DNA from: UMGS172 sp045636945
GTDB lineage: Bacteria > Bacillota > Clostridia > Oscillospirales > Acutalibacteraceae
Reading direction: 5' to 3'
Length of the DNA stretch: 50,303 nucleotides
Assembly (NCBI GenBank): GCA_045636945.1
Contig: JAZTYO010000010.1
Span: 1-50,303 of the forward strand
The notes beneath the pieces are model-generated. The model worked only from the letters and a program-made list of their open reading frames with translations. It did no database searches and was not told where the DNA came from. Made by a program: the position numbers and the translations under genes. Positions within the stretch are counted from its first letter, which is position 1. The number at the start of each line of letters is the position of its first letter. Shown here piece after piece: positions 24,148 through 32,764 of this stretch.

Positions 24148-25670
24148 TCGAGTTTAATGATAAATCTGAATGATACTCGGCGGGATGCTGCCTTGTCAAC
24201 GTTGCCGTTTTCGTCCTTTATAGGACGGCTGTTGGAATAGCCGATATCGTCGAGAGCAGTGTTGAGAATAGCGGTATATTCGGCACTGATGCCTGTTTCG
24301 GCCGACATACAGTAGGCCTTTACGTTGGCAGCACGTTCCTCAGAGAGGGGCAGTCCGCTTTCATAGGTACTGCCCGCCAAGGGTGCAGTATGACCCTCAA
24401 TCATAGTCTTGGAAACAAAATCCTTATACTTGTCACTGAAGGTGATAAAGGTATAGGCATTGATAAACTTGTTAAGGAAGGCTTTACCCTCTGCGGAGAG
24501 CACTGCCGAGTCACCGCCGAAGAGAATTGCCGAGTCCATAGCAATCTCACCCGATGCCTGATCAACGCTGACCTTGATGCCGGCGGTTTCAAACGCTTTG
24601 GCAAGGTCGTCCATAAGGTTTTCCTTTTTTTCAAGGATAGCGCCAAGCTGGGAGTCACTCATATTGTCAAGTTTTCCTGTCTGGTCCTCGGTGAGGAAGT
24701 TGTTGAGTATGCCTGAGGTACGGTCGGAGTAGGAATCGTTGTAGTAATAGACCTTGTCACCGTCGGTCAGAACAAGGCCGTCATTGTAGCAATAGAAAAA
24801 TACGTACTGATAGGTCTTGGTGCCGGTTGACCAAGGAGCAGTAAAGGTCAAAAGACCGTTTTTGTTGATGGTGGCAATAGCGGTTTCATCGTACTTTGCG
24901 TACTCAAGCTCCTTATGTTCAACGGTGAAGCGGTTGTACTTGGTGTCGTCGGCATTGTAAAGGAAGCCGAAGTAATCGATTCCGTCAAGTGCCTCAGAGC
25001 CTTCCGACAGATAGTTTTCAGCGTAGAAATAATCGCTGTCTTCATAAACGGCAAGACCTGATGAGAGGGTAACACTCTTGCCGTTGGTCGACAGAGTAAG
25101 ATCAAAGCCCGAGAACTTGAACTCATATTCCCATACGGTGTCGTACATCGAGTAGGTGATCTTGTTGTTTTCCTTGTCGACGTTGAAATGCTCAACAGGT
25201 GTGAGCTTTATCTTGTTGCCCTCAACGGTGTAAGAGCAAAGCATATCGTAAAGGTTGCCTGCCTCGGTTTTGAAATAGGCTCTGAGCCAATTATGTTCCT
25301 TGATTCGGGTAATGTAGTGATTCAAAGTGTTGGGACCTGCATTGAACGAGTAGGGTATAACGGTCAGTTTTTCGGCATATTCGGTCTTGAAATCCATAAG
25401 ACCGACGTTCTGCTGATACTGCTCAACGGCCTCGTCACCACCCTTGAGACGGTAAGAACCGTAGAACATCCGGGGAGTATAGGAGAGCTTGGCATAAACG
25501 GCCGAGGGGTCAAGTGTGGTTGCGGGAGCACCCATGGCAACCGAGTTCTTGTTTTTGATTACGATACCGGGAACTGCAGGATTTCCGCCCTCGGACGGGT
25601 CGTCGGAACCGCAAGCGACCAACGACGTAATCATCAAAAAGCAAAGTAACAATGCTAACAATTTTTTCAT
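24144..25670 (-). CDS. Lipoprotein with C-terminal OmpA-like domain
   Basis: 508 residues. The signal peptide ends in the lipobox LVAC with Cys20 as the lipidated residue, then a short Gly/Ser/Asp linker. The large middle part (about 45-350) is Tyr-rich and unrecognised. The last 130 residues have the OmpA peptidoglycan-binding pattern: MDSAILFGGDSAVLS, IEGHTA, LSEERAANVKAY and ASRRVSFRF. It should sit on the outer face of the membrane and contact the wall. No terminator was seen between it and the convergent mecA-like gene. Confidence 0.85.
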   Translation of the reverse strand: MKKLLALLLCFLMITSLVACGSDDPSEGGNPAVPGIVIKNKNSVAMGAPATTLDPSAVYAKLSYTPRMFYGSYRLKGGDEAVEQYQQNVGLMDFKTEYAEKLTVIPYSFNAGPNTLNHYITRIKEHNWLRAYFKTEAGNLYDMLCSYTVEGNKIKLTPVEHFNVDKENNKITYSMYDTVWEYEFKFSGFDLTLSTNGKSVTLSSGLAVYEDSDYFYAENYLSEGSEALDGIDYFGFLYNADDTKYNRFTVEHKELEYAKYDETAIATINKNGLLTFTAPWSTGTKTYQYVFFYCYNDGLVLTDGDKVYYYNDSYSDRTSGILNNFLTEDQTGKLDNMSDSQLGAILEKKENLMDDLAKAFETAGIKVSVDQASGEIAMDSAILFGGDSAVLSAEGKAFLNKFINAYTFITFSDKYKDFVSKTMIEGHTAPLAGSTYESGLPLSEERAANVKAYCMSAETGISAEYTAILNTALDDIGYSNSRPIKDENGNVDKAASRRVSFRFIIKLD

Positions 25671-25716
25671 AACAATACCTCTAATCTGAAATACTCAAAA
25701 CATTAATATGAATTTA

Positions 25717-26361
25717 TTATAAAGCCATATACTCCTTGGCTTTTTCACTTAAATCGGATGCCTTGAAAAGCGCACTTCCCACAACGAGCACGTCGGCACC
25801 TGCTTCAACACAAAGCTTGCCTGTTTCCTCGTTGACACCGCCGTCAACCTCCAAAAGAACGTTAAGTCCTTTTGCGGTGCATTCGGTCTTTAAAGCTCTC
25901 AGCTTAGCAAGAGCGTTCATCATAAAGTTCTGTCCGCTAAAACCGGGTTCAACCGACATTACAAGCACCATATCGCACTTAGGCAGGTATTTGAAAATCT
26001 CCTTAGGGTCGGTTTTGGGCTTGATTGTAAGACAGGTTTTGCAGCCGAGCTTATGTATCTCGTCCAAGGTTTCGTCGATATCCGAGCCTGCCTCGTAATG
26101 GAAGCCCAAATAATCAGCATACTTGGCAAAATCCTTGATATAACGCAAAGGACGGTCAATCATAAGATGAACATCCAGAGTAAGTGACGTGTGCTTCTTG
26201 ATAGAATCGATAACGGGGCAACCGAACGAAATGTTGGGCACGAAAATGCCGTCCATAACGTCGAGGTGAAGCATATCCGTGTTTACTGCCTCCAACTGCT
26301 TGCAGACGTCGGCCAATGCAAGGTAATCGCAACCCAAAATTGACGGAGAAAGCTTAGCCAT
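25717..26361 (-). CDS. rpe: Ribulose-phosphate 3-epimerase
   Basis: 214 residues, standard size. TIM-barrel epimerase motifs: LSPSILGCDY, MLHLDVMDGIFVPNISFG, DVHLMI, VMSVEPGFSGQ and LEVDGGVN. It interconverts ribulose 5-phosphate and xylulose 5-phosphate in the pentose phosphate pathway. AAAGGAG precedes the ATG. It is not in the common rsgA-rpe-thiamine-kinase context and appears to be alone. Confidence 0.96.
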   Translation of the reverse strand: MAKLSPSILGCDYLALADVCKQLEAVNTDMLHLDVMDGIFVPNISFGCPVIDSIKKHTSLTLDVHLMIDRPLRYIKDFAKYADYLGFHYEAGSDIDETLDEIHKLGCKTCLTIKPKTDPKEIFKYLPKCDMVLVMSVEPGFSGQNFMMNALAKLRALKTECTAKGLNVLLEVDGGVNEETGKLCVEAGADVLVVGSALFKASDLSEKAKEYMAL

Positions 26362-26417
26362 AGTGATACTCCTTTTGATACGGCAAACGCCGTTTCTATA
26401 ACACTACTATTTTACAT

Positions 26418-26448
26418 AAAAAAAGCCGACAGGTCAACACATATCGGC
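26418..26448 (-). terminator. Terminator of the DUF89 gene
   Basis: On the minus strand GCCGA...TCGGC with a loop of about 14 bases, followed by seven T. It lies 53 bases after the stop codon. Confidence 0.6.
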
Positions 26449-26500
26449 CAATATTCGGAGAAATTTTATCCTAAAAAATCATAAAAATCCAAAATTCTGA

Positions 26501-27382
26501 TTATTTCATTCTTTGGTCGTTCAAAAGCATACCCGTGAAAGAGGGGACCTTGAATTGGTCGGAGAACAGCTTGCACTTGCAAAGGAAGAAATAATACACG
26601 TTGAGATTACAGTCGTGCATGGTTTCAAAATTGCCCTGACCCTTTGAGATGATAACGTCGGCATTGTCGACGATTTCTTTGATTCCGCGAGGGAGCTTGT
26701 TAAGGCAGGTGCCTGCAATATTGGTGCCGTTGGACAAAACGGTGGCCACCGAGTTAAGACCTATGTCGTCGGCATCCTCCATGGTGGCATCGTTTAAAAC
26801 GGGCTCACCGCGGACAAGCACAGTAACATCCACGTTGGGGAATCGGGTTTTAATCTCGCGGAGAAATAGCTTGTCCAAGGCTATCTCACCGCAGTTGTCG
26901 GTGAGGTAAACAAGCCTTTTTGCGTTGCCAAGGTCACGGCAAAGATTGTCGAATTCGGTCGGGTTCAAGGGCAAGGTGTCGACCTCGCTCAACATTTGTC
27001 GCAATTTGTTCTCATCAACGCTTTCCATTGCACCAAAGTCTATGTAATTGCCCAAAAGAGCAAATTTTGCCGCTGTCAGCAACGGGTCGGACGAATTGAG
27101 TATCTTGTCGGAAACAGAGCTTTCCAATGACAGCATAAGTGCATTAAAATACTTTTTGACCTCGGCATAATCGTCGTGTGCACCGAAAACCTCGTTTTTC
27201 AGTGCGGTAGCTTTAGCAACAATCTCGGGAGCACTGACTGAGTCGTCGGCATCGACGATTATCTTCATAATGGCCTTGGCAAAATGAAGTTTAGAGTGTT
27301 CATCCACCGACGGCGGAATCTTGCTCATAAAACGGCTCATAATACAGTCGATACATTGAGAGTTAAAACGTAAAACTTCCAT
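26501..27382 (-). CDS. DUF89/ARMT1-like metal-dependent phosphatase
   Basis: 293 residues. The DUF89 core is visible as YLTDNCGEIALDKLFLREI (metal-binding Asp/Asn), VLVRGEPVLNDATMEDA and ISKGQGNFETM. The N terminus carries C-x2-C (SQCIDCIMSRF), as in the bacterial subgroup. DUF89 enzymes are damage-control phosphatases that remove harmful or side-reaction sugar phosphates. It is next to, but not coupled with, rpe. GAAAGG lies about ten bases before the ATG. Confidence 0.88.
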   Translation of the reverse strand: MEVLRFNSQCIDCIMSRFMSKIPPSVDEHSKLHFAKAIMKIIVDADDSVSAPEIVAKATALKNEVFGAHDDYAEVKKYFNALMLSLESSVSDKILNSSDPLLTAAKFALLGNYIDFGAMESVDENKLRQMLSEVDTLPLNPTEFDNLCRDLGNAKRLVYLTDNCGEIALDKLFLREIKTRFPNVDVTVLVRGEPVLNDATMEDADDIGLNSVATVLSNGTNIAGTCLNKLPRGIKEIVDNADVIISKGQGNFETMHDCNLNVYYFFLCKCKLFSDQFKVPSFTGMLLNDQRMK

Positions 27383-27461
27383 AAAAACAGACCTTTCAAA
27401 ATGGTTAATATCTATCCATAATACTTATTATACCATAAATGCAGAATTTTTCTATATAAAA

Positions 27462-27494
27462 ATGCCTTGCACCGAAAACTTCGGCACAAGGCAT
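27462..27494 (-). terminator. Terminator after the broken deacetylase gene
   Basis: Interrupted stem ATGCCTTG-CCGAA/TTCGG-CAAGGCAT with loop AAC; on the minus strand a T-rich tract follows. It ends the Nudix-deacetylase operon. Confidence 0.8.
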
Positions 27495-27521
27495 AGGTCA
27501 AATCAAAATATAAGACGATTA

Positions 27522-28140
27522 TTAACCGCCTATCAAAGAAAAGTAAAGTGCAGTACCGGGAGCAGAGGTCTGTGCCAGCATCAAAACGGGGAGCTCGTCA
27601 ACCTTGGTGAATACGGCATAGTATTCAACATCCTTGCCGAAAACCAGATTTCAGTATCGGTGGGATTGTGAATTATGTGTCCGTCTGCAGAAGATTCAAG
27701 CTGATTGAATTTTTCGGCATAGTCGAAAACCTCGTCGTTGGTGGCAAACCAGATGTCTTCTTTTCCCGACACTGCCTTCATAAAGTCCTCAATAATATAC
27801 CAGTTGTTGTTACCCTCAAAGGTGTAGGTGTGGCCCCAAAGGTAGAACAAAAATGGGTCCTCTTTGGGAGTGTCGTTGAGAAACTGTTCGGTCAACTCCA
27901 TCAAATAGGGTCAGAATAGGTTGGCAGGACGTCTCCATCAATCATTGCACGCCAGACCTTGCCCTCGGGATAAAAATGGTCACGGGTTATAAAACGGGCA
28001 CTGTTAAGGTTGAACGTTCCTTTAATGCCGTATTTTTTCATCAGCGCAATCATCGGAATATCCTGCTGAACACCGTCATCATAACTCAAAGTGATGGCCT
28101 TGCCCTTGCCGTTTGGGTATCTCATATATTTTCTTACCAT
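27522..28140 (-). pseudogene. Polysaccharide deacetylase paralogue, internally deleted and frameshifted
   Basis: Residues from ATG 28140 (RBS GAGGGGTG) match the start of the intact neighbour: ITLSYDDGVQQD and GIKGTFNLNS. The frame stops with TGA at 27901 after YSDPI. In another frame the C-terminal part resumes as MELTEQFLNDTPKEDPFLFYLWGHTYTFEG. Compared with the neighbour, about 100 residues with the metal-binding HGLTH and PFGTY motifs are missing. After HNPTDTEIW the sequence can be read on in yet another frame to a stop at 27522 (VFGKDVEYYAVFTKVDELPV), which does not match the neighbour. The gene cannot make an active enzyme. Confidence 0.85.
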
Positions 28141-28145
28141 AACTG

Positions 28146-28985
28146 TCACCCCTCTATCTTCACGGTTTCACCGGGTTTTATGCTGAACACTTTGTCGGAA
28201 AAACCGCTTCTCAACCACACCTCGGTGTCGGTGGGGTTGTGAATTACAGTTCCGTCAACCGAATGTTTCAAACGGCTGAAGGCTCGCCAATAGAGGTAAA
28301 TTTCCATATTGGTGGCATACCACACGTCGTCGTGATCACCCAAAATTTCACAAAGCTGTTCCATTCTGTCCCAATCGTTGCGCTGATTGAACTCGTAGGA
28401 ATGACCCCAAATATAGAACAGTCTGGGAGGCTCTTTGGTTCCCAGGGGTGTGTTCAAAAATTTTTCTGCCAATTCAAAAATCTTCTCGTTTGCGTGGTGG
28501 CAGGTGGGATGCCAGGTAAGCCATTCGGCAGGCATTGAAAAGTTCAAGGTACTTTTTACAGTACGGTTGTAGTAAATCCCTGCGGTACGGCAACAGTCAA
28601 TCACCATATCGTTGTAAGTGCCGAAGGGATAGGCCATACCGTGTACCTGACAACCAAAAAGTGACTCCAATTTCAGACGGTCGGAAACGATTTCGTCCAG
28701 ACAAACGGCAGGGTTGCATTTTTCGAGGAACGGATGGGTTAAGCCGTGGCAGGCAACCTCAAAATCGGGGTCGGCATAAGCGGTTTTACACTCGTCCTCG
28801 GCCATTCGGCGACTGTAAATACCTTGGTTGCCACTCATAAGTCCGCCGTTGAGGTTAAATGTGCCTTTGAGTCCGTTTTTCTTGAAAATCTCCATAAGAC
28901 GAATGTCGGAATCAACACCGTCGTCATAGCTGAAGGTCAAAGCCTTGACCTTACCGTTGGGGAACACAATGTTGTAATATTTCAT
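28146..28985 (-). CDS. Polysaccharide deacetylase family protein (NodB/CE4-like)
   Basis: 279 residues. Catalytic motifs: FSYDDGVDSD (Asp-Asp), HGLTHPF (metal His pair) and YPFGTYND, then WGHSYEF near 190. These enzymes remove acetyl groups from cell-wall or capsular sugars; no signal peptide is seen, so this member is probably cytoplasmic and acts on a small or precursor substrate. ATG 28985 has GAGGTG six bases upstream. It follows the Nudix gene by twelve bases and precedes a decayed paralogue, so the pair arose by tandem duplication. Confidence 0.88.
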   Translation of the reverse strand: MKYYNIVFPNGKVKALTFSYDDGVDSDIRLMEIFKKNGLKGTFNLNGGLMSGNQGIYSRRMAEDECKTAYADPDFEVACHGLTHPFLEKCNPAVCLDEIVSDRLKLESLFGCQVHGMAYPFGTYNDMVIDCCRTAGIYYNRTVKSTLNFSMPAEWLTWHPTCHHANEKIFELAEKFLNTPLGTKEPPRLFYIWGHSYEFNQRNDWDRMEQLCEILGDHDDVWYATNMEIYLYWRAFSRLKHSVDGTVIHNPTDTEVWLRSGFSDKVFSIKPGETVKIEG

Positions 28986-28997
28986 TTCACTCACCTC

Positions 28998-29543
28998 TTA
29001 AAATTCACCGCGACGCTTCATTTCAGCGATTTTTAATACCGCCGCCTGAGTTTTAGCATCCTTGATTTCGCCCGAAAGTATCATTTCAATAACCTGTTCG
29101 AGTGGGAATTTTTCGGCCTCCAAAAACTCGTCCTCGTCCAAGTTCTTAGCACCCTCTTTGAGACCTTTTGCGGCAAACATATGGATAATCTCACCGCAAT
29201 AACCGGGAGTCGGATAAAGCTGACCGATAGGAATTATTGTGTCGGCGGTTGTACCCGTTTCTTCTCTCAATTCGCGGACAGCACCCTGCATCGGGTCCTC
29301 GTCACTGTCACGTTTTCCTGCAGGAATCTCGTAAATAACCTCTTTGTACGGATAGCGGAACTGCTTGACAAGGTAGATTTCATCGTTTTCGGTCAATGCC
29401 ACGACACAGACACCACCGTTATGCTCAACAACCTCGCGGATTGCCACCGAGCCGTTGGGCAACAGTGCCTCATCAACACGCATATTGACAATTTTACCGC
29501 GATACTTATAGCTTTCCGAAATACCTTTTTCGGTCAAATTCAT
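28998..29543 (-). CDS. Nudix hydrolase, ADP-ribose pyrophosphatase type
   Basis: 181 residues. The Nudix box is G-KRDSD-E-DPMQGAV-REL-REE-TGT, complete. The preceding VVALTENDEIYLVKQFRYPYKEVIYEIPAG is typical of NudF-type ADP-ribose pyrophosphatases, which release AMP and ribose 5-phosphate. GGAGTGAT precedes the ATG. First gene of a minus-strand operon with the deacetylases, divergent from the M14 gene. Confidence 0.94.
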   Translation of the reverse strand: MNLTEKGISESYKYRGKIVNMRVDEALLPNGSVAIREVVEHNGGVCVVALTENDEIYLVKQFRYPYKEVIYEIPAGKRDSDEDPMQGAVRELREETGTTADTIIPIGQLYPTPGYCGEIIHMFAAKGLKEGAKNLDEDEFLEAEKFPLEQVIEMILSGEIKDAKTQAAVLKIAEMKRRGEF

Positions 29544-29589
29544 AATATCACTCCGTTTTGAATACCTTTCTATGAAAGGGATGTTGCTT

Positions 29590-30492
29590 ATGTGTTCAAT
29601 TATAAAACAAATTGATTACGATTACAACGGGTTTGAGGCGAATTTGCGGGAATTAAAGGAAAAATATCCGTTTTTGGCGGTTGGGTCAATCGGCAAAAGC
29701 GTTATGGGTCGTGATATAAAACTGTTACGCCTCGGCAAGGGTGCTGATTACATACTATATACCGCTGCAATCCACGGAAGTGAACGTCTTACCGCGACGA
29801 TTTTGCTGAAGTTTATTGAAGAACTGTGTGAAGCCATAAAAAACGGAGGTAAGGTTGCAGGTGTTGATGCCCGAAAAGCCATTTACGGCAAAGGGCTTAT
29901 GTTTGTACCGATGTGTAACCCCGACGGATGTGAGATTTCCAAAAATGGTGCTAAAGGATGCGGTGAGTTGGCAGGTAAACTGTATAAGCTTTGCGGCGGT
30001 GATTTCGAGCATTGGAACGCCAACGCCCGAGGCGTTGACCTTAACCACAACTTTGACGCAGGTTGGGAAGAACTGCACAAATTGGAACGTGAGCATAGGT
30101 TTTACGGTCCGGGACCTACCCGTTTCGGCGGGACAAAGCCCCATTCCGAGCCTGAAACCGTTGCGTTGGTCGAACTTTGCCAAAAGGTCAATATCCGCTA
30201 TGTGATGTGCTTTCATTCCCAAGGCGAGGTCATTTATTGGGATTACAACGGCATAAACACCCACCGCGGACACAAAATGGCCGAGATTTTTGCAGCATCT
30301 TCGGGGTATGCGCTGGACGTTCCGACACCGTTGGCAATAGGCGGTGGCTTCAAGGATTGGTTCATCGAAAAATACCGCCGACCGGGGTTTACGGTTGAGT
30401 TAGGTCAGGGCAAAAATCCCTTACCCGTGACCGATTGCGATAAGATATACGAGCAGGTCAGGGAAATGATGATGCTGGGACTGCTGATGTAA
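29590..30492 (+). CDS. M14-family zinc carboxypeptidase
   Basis: About 300 residues, no signal peptide. Zinc ligands AAIHGSE and MCFHSQGE, substrate-binding GVDLNHNFDAGWE and catalytic Glu in FTVELGQGKNP fit the M14C group, whose members cleave gamma-D-glutamyl-diaminopimelate bonds in wall peptides. Three in-frame ATGs lie at 29572, 29581 and 29590; the last is preferred because AAGGGA is nine bases before it. A cytoplasmic form would recycle murein peptides. Confidence 0.88.
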   Translation: MCSIIKQIDYDYNGFEANLRELKEKYPFLAVGSIGKSVMGRDIKLLRLGKGADYILYTAAIHGSERLTATILLKFIEELCEAIKNGGKVAGVDARKAIYGKGLMFVPMCNPDGCEISKNGAKGCGELAGKLYKLCGGDFEHWNANARGVDLNHNFDAGWEELHKLEREHRFYGPGPTRFGGTKPHSEPETVALVELCQKVNIRYVMCFHSQGEVIYWDYNGINTHRGHKMAEIFAASSGYALDVPTPLAIGGGFKDWFIEKYRRPGFTVELGQGKNPLPVTDCDKIYEQVREMMMLGLLM

Positions 30493-30605
30493 TGTTACGA
30501 AAAGGCTTACCCTCGCTGTACATATGAATTATTTATTTTTCAATATTCATCAAAGCCTTCCCACAAGGGGGTGAACTGCATAGGCTACCTCTTTGAGGGA
30601 GGTTC

Positions 30606-30732
30606 TGTAGGGGCGCAGAGGCCTGTCCCTACAAAAAGACCATTCATCTTTTGTAGGAAAGGGTTTTCTGGCACTGCCGATGTAGGGGTGATTCACGAAT
30701 CGCCCGCGGTCGCATTACGATGCGACCCTACT
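30606..30732. repeat. REP-like cluster (TGTAGGG family), four units
   Basis: Units at 30606-30633 (headed on both ends), about 30652-30679 (degenerate), 30681-30706 (TGTAGGGGTGATTCACGAAT then CGCCCG) and 30707-30732 (minus orientation, CGGTCGCATTACGATGCGACC). They fill most of the gap between the M14 and GH13 genes. At 30561-30603 there is also a fragment of the second repeat family (CACAAGGGGGTG, GAGGGAGG). Confidence 0.8.
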
Positions 30733-30747
30733 ATGTTTTTGCAGAAC

Positions 30748-30777
30748 AAACGGGAGGGTACACAGTCCCTCCCGCTT
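30748..30777. terminator. Hairpin after the GH13 gene
   Basis: Stem CGGGAGGG/CCCTCCCG with an 8-base loop; A3 and T3 flanks extend it to 11 bp. It lies between the convergent M14 and GH13 genes. Confidence 0.6.
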
Positions 30778-30782
30778 TAACA

Positions 30783-32642
30783 CTATATCTTCTTTCTCAA
30801 AACCGTAAAACCGAGTCCGTCTATTTTGACAAGTCCATTTTGCGGTCTGTATCCGAACACGATTTCGGAATCCTCAAAATCGTCGCCGATTGAGATTATC
30901 TGTTGCTCGTACCAACGGTTGGCGCATACCAAAACCTGCTCGTTTTTACCCTTTCGGATAAAGGCAATGTGACCTGCTCCCGAAGAAACAGGGATGAAAT
31001 CACCGTCCTTAAAGGCCTCGCAGGAACGTCTGAACTGACCTAAACGCTTGTAGAAATCGACAAGGTAACAGTCTTCCTTGCCCCAAGGATAAAAGCCTCG
31101 GCAGAATGGGTCGCCATAGCCCTCCATACCTGCCTCGTCACCGTAATAAAGCGACGGAATTCCGGGCAAGGTGTACTGCAAAAGTGCCGCAATGTAGAGC
31201 ATCTTTTTGGCGTGCCACATTTCGTGCTCGTTCATACGTTTCCCCGATTGCCAAGCCCTGCCTCGACCCGAAGAGGGCTCACCGCCAAGGGCTGTGAGTA
31301 TGCGGTCGGTATCGTGTGTGCCGATGTGGTTCATCAAAAGGCGTAAAGCCTTTTTGGGGTAGTTTTCGCAGATGGACATAACCGAATCCTCAAGGTCCTC
31401 GCCACTGCCACCCGTCAAAAACTTTATAAGTGCCGAAGCAAAAGGATAGTTCATGACCGAGTCAAGCTGTTTGCCTCGAAGGTATCTTCGGCGCACACCG
31501 TAGCTTATCTTGTTGGTGGCATCCTCCCATACCTCGCCGATGATAATGCCGTTGGGGTTTTCGGCCTTAACTGCTAAGCGGATTTTGTCCAAAAAGATAT
31601 CGGGCAACTCGTCGGCAACGTCCAATCGCCAACCCGAAACACCCAATCGAAGCCATTTTCTCAAAACACCGTTTTCACCCGTTATAAACTCGGCAAATTC
31701 GGGGTTTTCCTCGCGTGTTTCGGGCAGGGTGGAAATACCCCACCAAGAGCTGTAACGGTTGGGCCAATCGTGGAAGCTGTACCAATTACTGTATTCGGAC
31801 TCCTTGGATTGATATGCACCGACCGAGTTGTAGCGTCCGTAACGGTTAAAGTAGATGCTGTCGTCACCCGTATGGGAAAAAACACCGTCCAGCACTATCG
31901 AAATACCGAGCTTTTCGGCATCCTTGCAAAGGCTTTTAAGGTCGTTTTCGTCACCCAGCATCGGGTCGATTTTCATATAGTCGGCCGTGTTGTAACGGTG
32001 GTTGGAATGTGCCTCAAAAATGGGGTTGAGATATATAATGCTGACACCCAACTCCGAGAGATAGGGTAGCTTTTGGCGGATACCCTCAAGGTCGCCACGG
32101 AAATAGTCGTTGCCCAAATGACAAGTGTCAACCGACTGACGGTATTCGGGGGTTTCGTCGGTGCTTTGGTGGATATATCGGTCGGATGGAATGCCCGTTT
32201 TAGGCGTTTTTGAAATTGCAAAACGGTCGGGGAAAATCTGATAAATGATACCGCCCGAGAAGTTGTCGGGGGTTTCGTACGAGGTTTCGTAGACCGTCAA
32301 CTGCCATTCTGTGCCATCGCGTGAAACAATACCCTCTCCCTTTTTAAAACGGGTGACAAACTGACGTCCCCAAGGTGAATCGAAGCAAAAACTGTACCAA
32401 TAAAGGCCCTCGGGGAGTGTCAACTCGACGCAGTACCAACGGTAATGCTCGTCATAGCTGTCACCAAGCGTCATTGGTATAAACTGTTCGCGACCCGAGT
32501 CCTCGCGAAGCTTTAAAAAAGCCTCACTGCATTTGGCATCCTCGTGCAAAAGCAGTCGGAAGGTAACCGTTTCGGTGTCGCTGACGGCACCAAACGGCGA
32601 TTTATATAAAATATCGCGTGAATCAAACGGAATGAATTTCAT
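30783..32642 (-). CDS. GH13 alpha-glycosidase (neopullulanase/cyclomaltodextrinase-like)
   Basis: 619 residues. An N-terminal beta domain (about 1-120, CBM34-like) precedes the GH13 barrel. Conserved regions: DGVFSHTGDDSIYF (I), GWRLDVADELPD with the Asp nucleophile (II), IIGEVWED with the acid/base Glu (III) and HIGTHDTDRI with the stabilising Asp (IV). No signal peptide, so it should act on imported maltodextrins in the cytoplasm. AAGGATG precedes the ATG. It stands alone, without maltose-transport genes. Confidence 0.95.
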   Translation of the reverse strand: MKFIPFDSRDILYKSPFGAVSDTETVTFRLLLHEDAKCSEAFLKLREDSGREQFIPMTLGDSYDEHYRWYCVELTLPEGLYWYSFCFDSPWGRQFVTRFKKGEGIVSRDGTEWQLTVYETSYETPDNFSGGIIYQIFPDRFAISKTPKTGIPSDRYIHQSTDETPEYRQSVDTCHLGNDYFRGDLEGIRQKLPYLSELGVSIIYLNPIFEAHSNHRYNTADYMKIDPMLGDENDLKSLCKDAEKLGISIVLDGVFSHTGDDSIYFNRYGRYNSVGAYQSKESEYSNWYSFHDWPNRYSSWWGISTLPETREENPEFAEFITGENGVLRKWLRLGVSGWRLDVADELPDIFLDKIRLAVKAENPNGIIIGEVWEDATNKISYGVRRRYLRGKQLDSVMNYPFASALIKFLTGGSGEDLEDSVMSICENYPKKALRLLMNHIGTHDTDRILTALGGEPSSGRGRAWQSGKRMNEHEMWHAKKMLYIAALLQYTLPGIPSLYYGDEAGMEGYGDPFCRGFYPWGKEDCYLVDFYKRLGQFRRSCEAFKDGDFIPVSSGAGHIAFIRKGKNEQVLVCANRWYEQQIISIGDDFEDSEIVFGYRPQNGLVKIDGLGFTVLRKKI

Positions 32643-32764
32643 TTTGTCGCATCCTTAAATCTGAGTAATTATATAATACTCCATTTTTATGCTGTTTTCA
32701 ATAGGTTTTAATACTTTAGGGTATGTTATTCTGCCTTAAAGTAAAAATAGTCCGAGGTGTTTTG

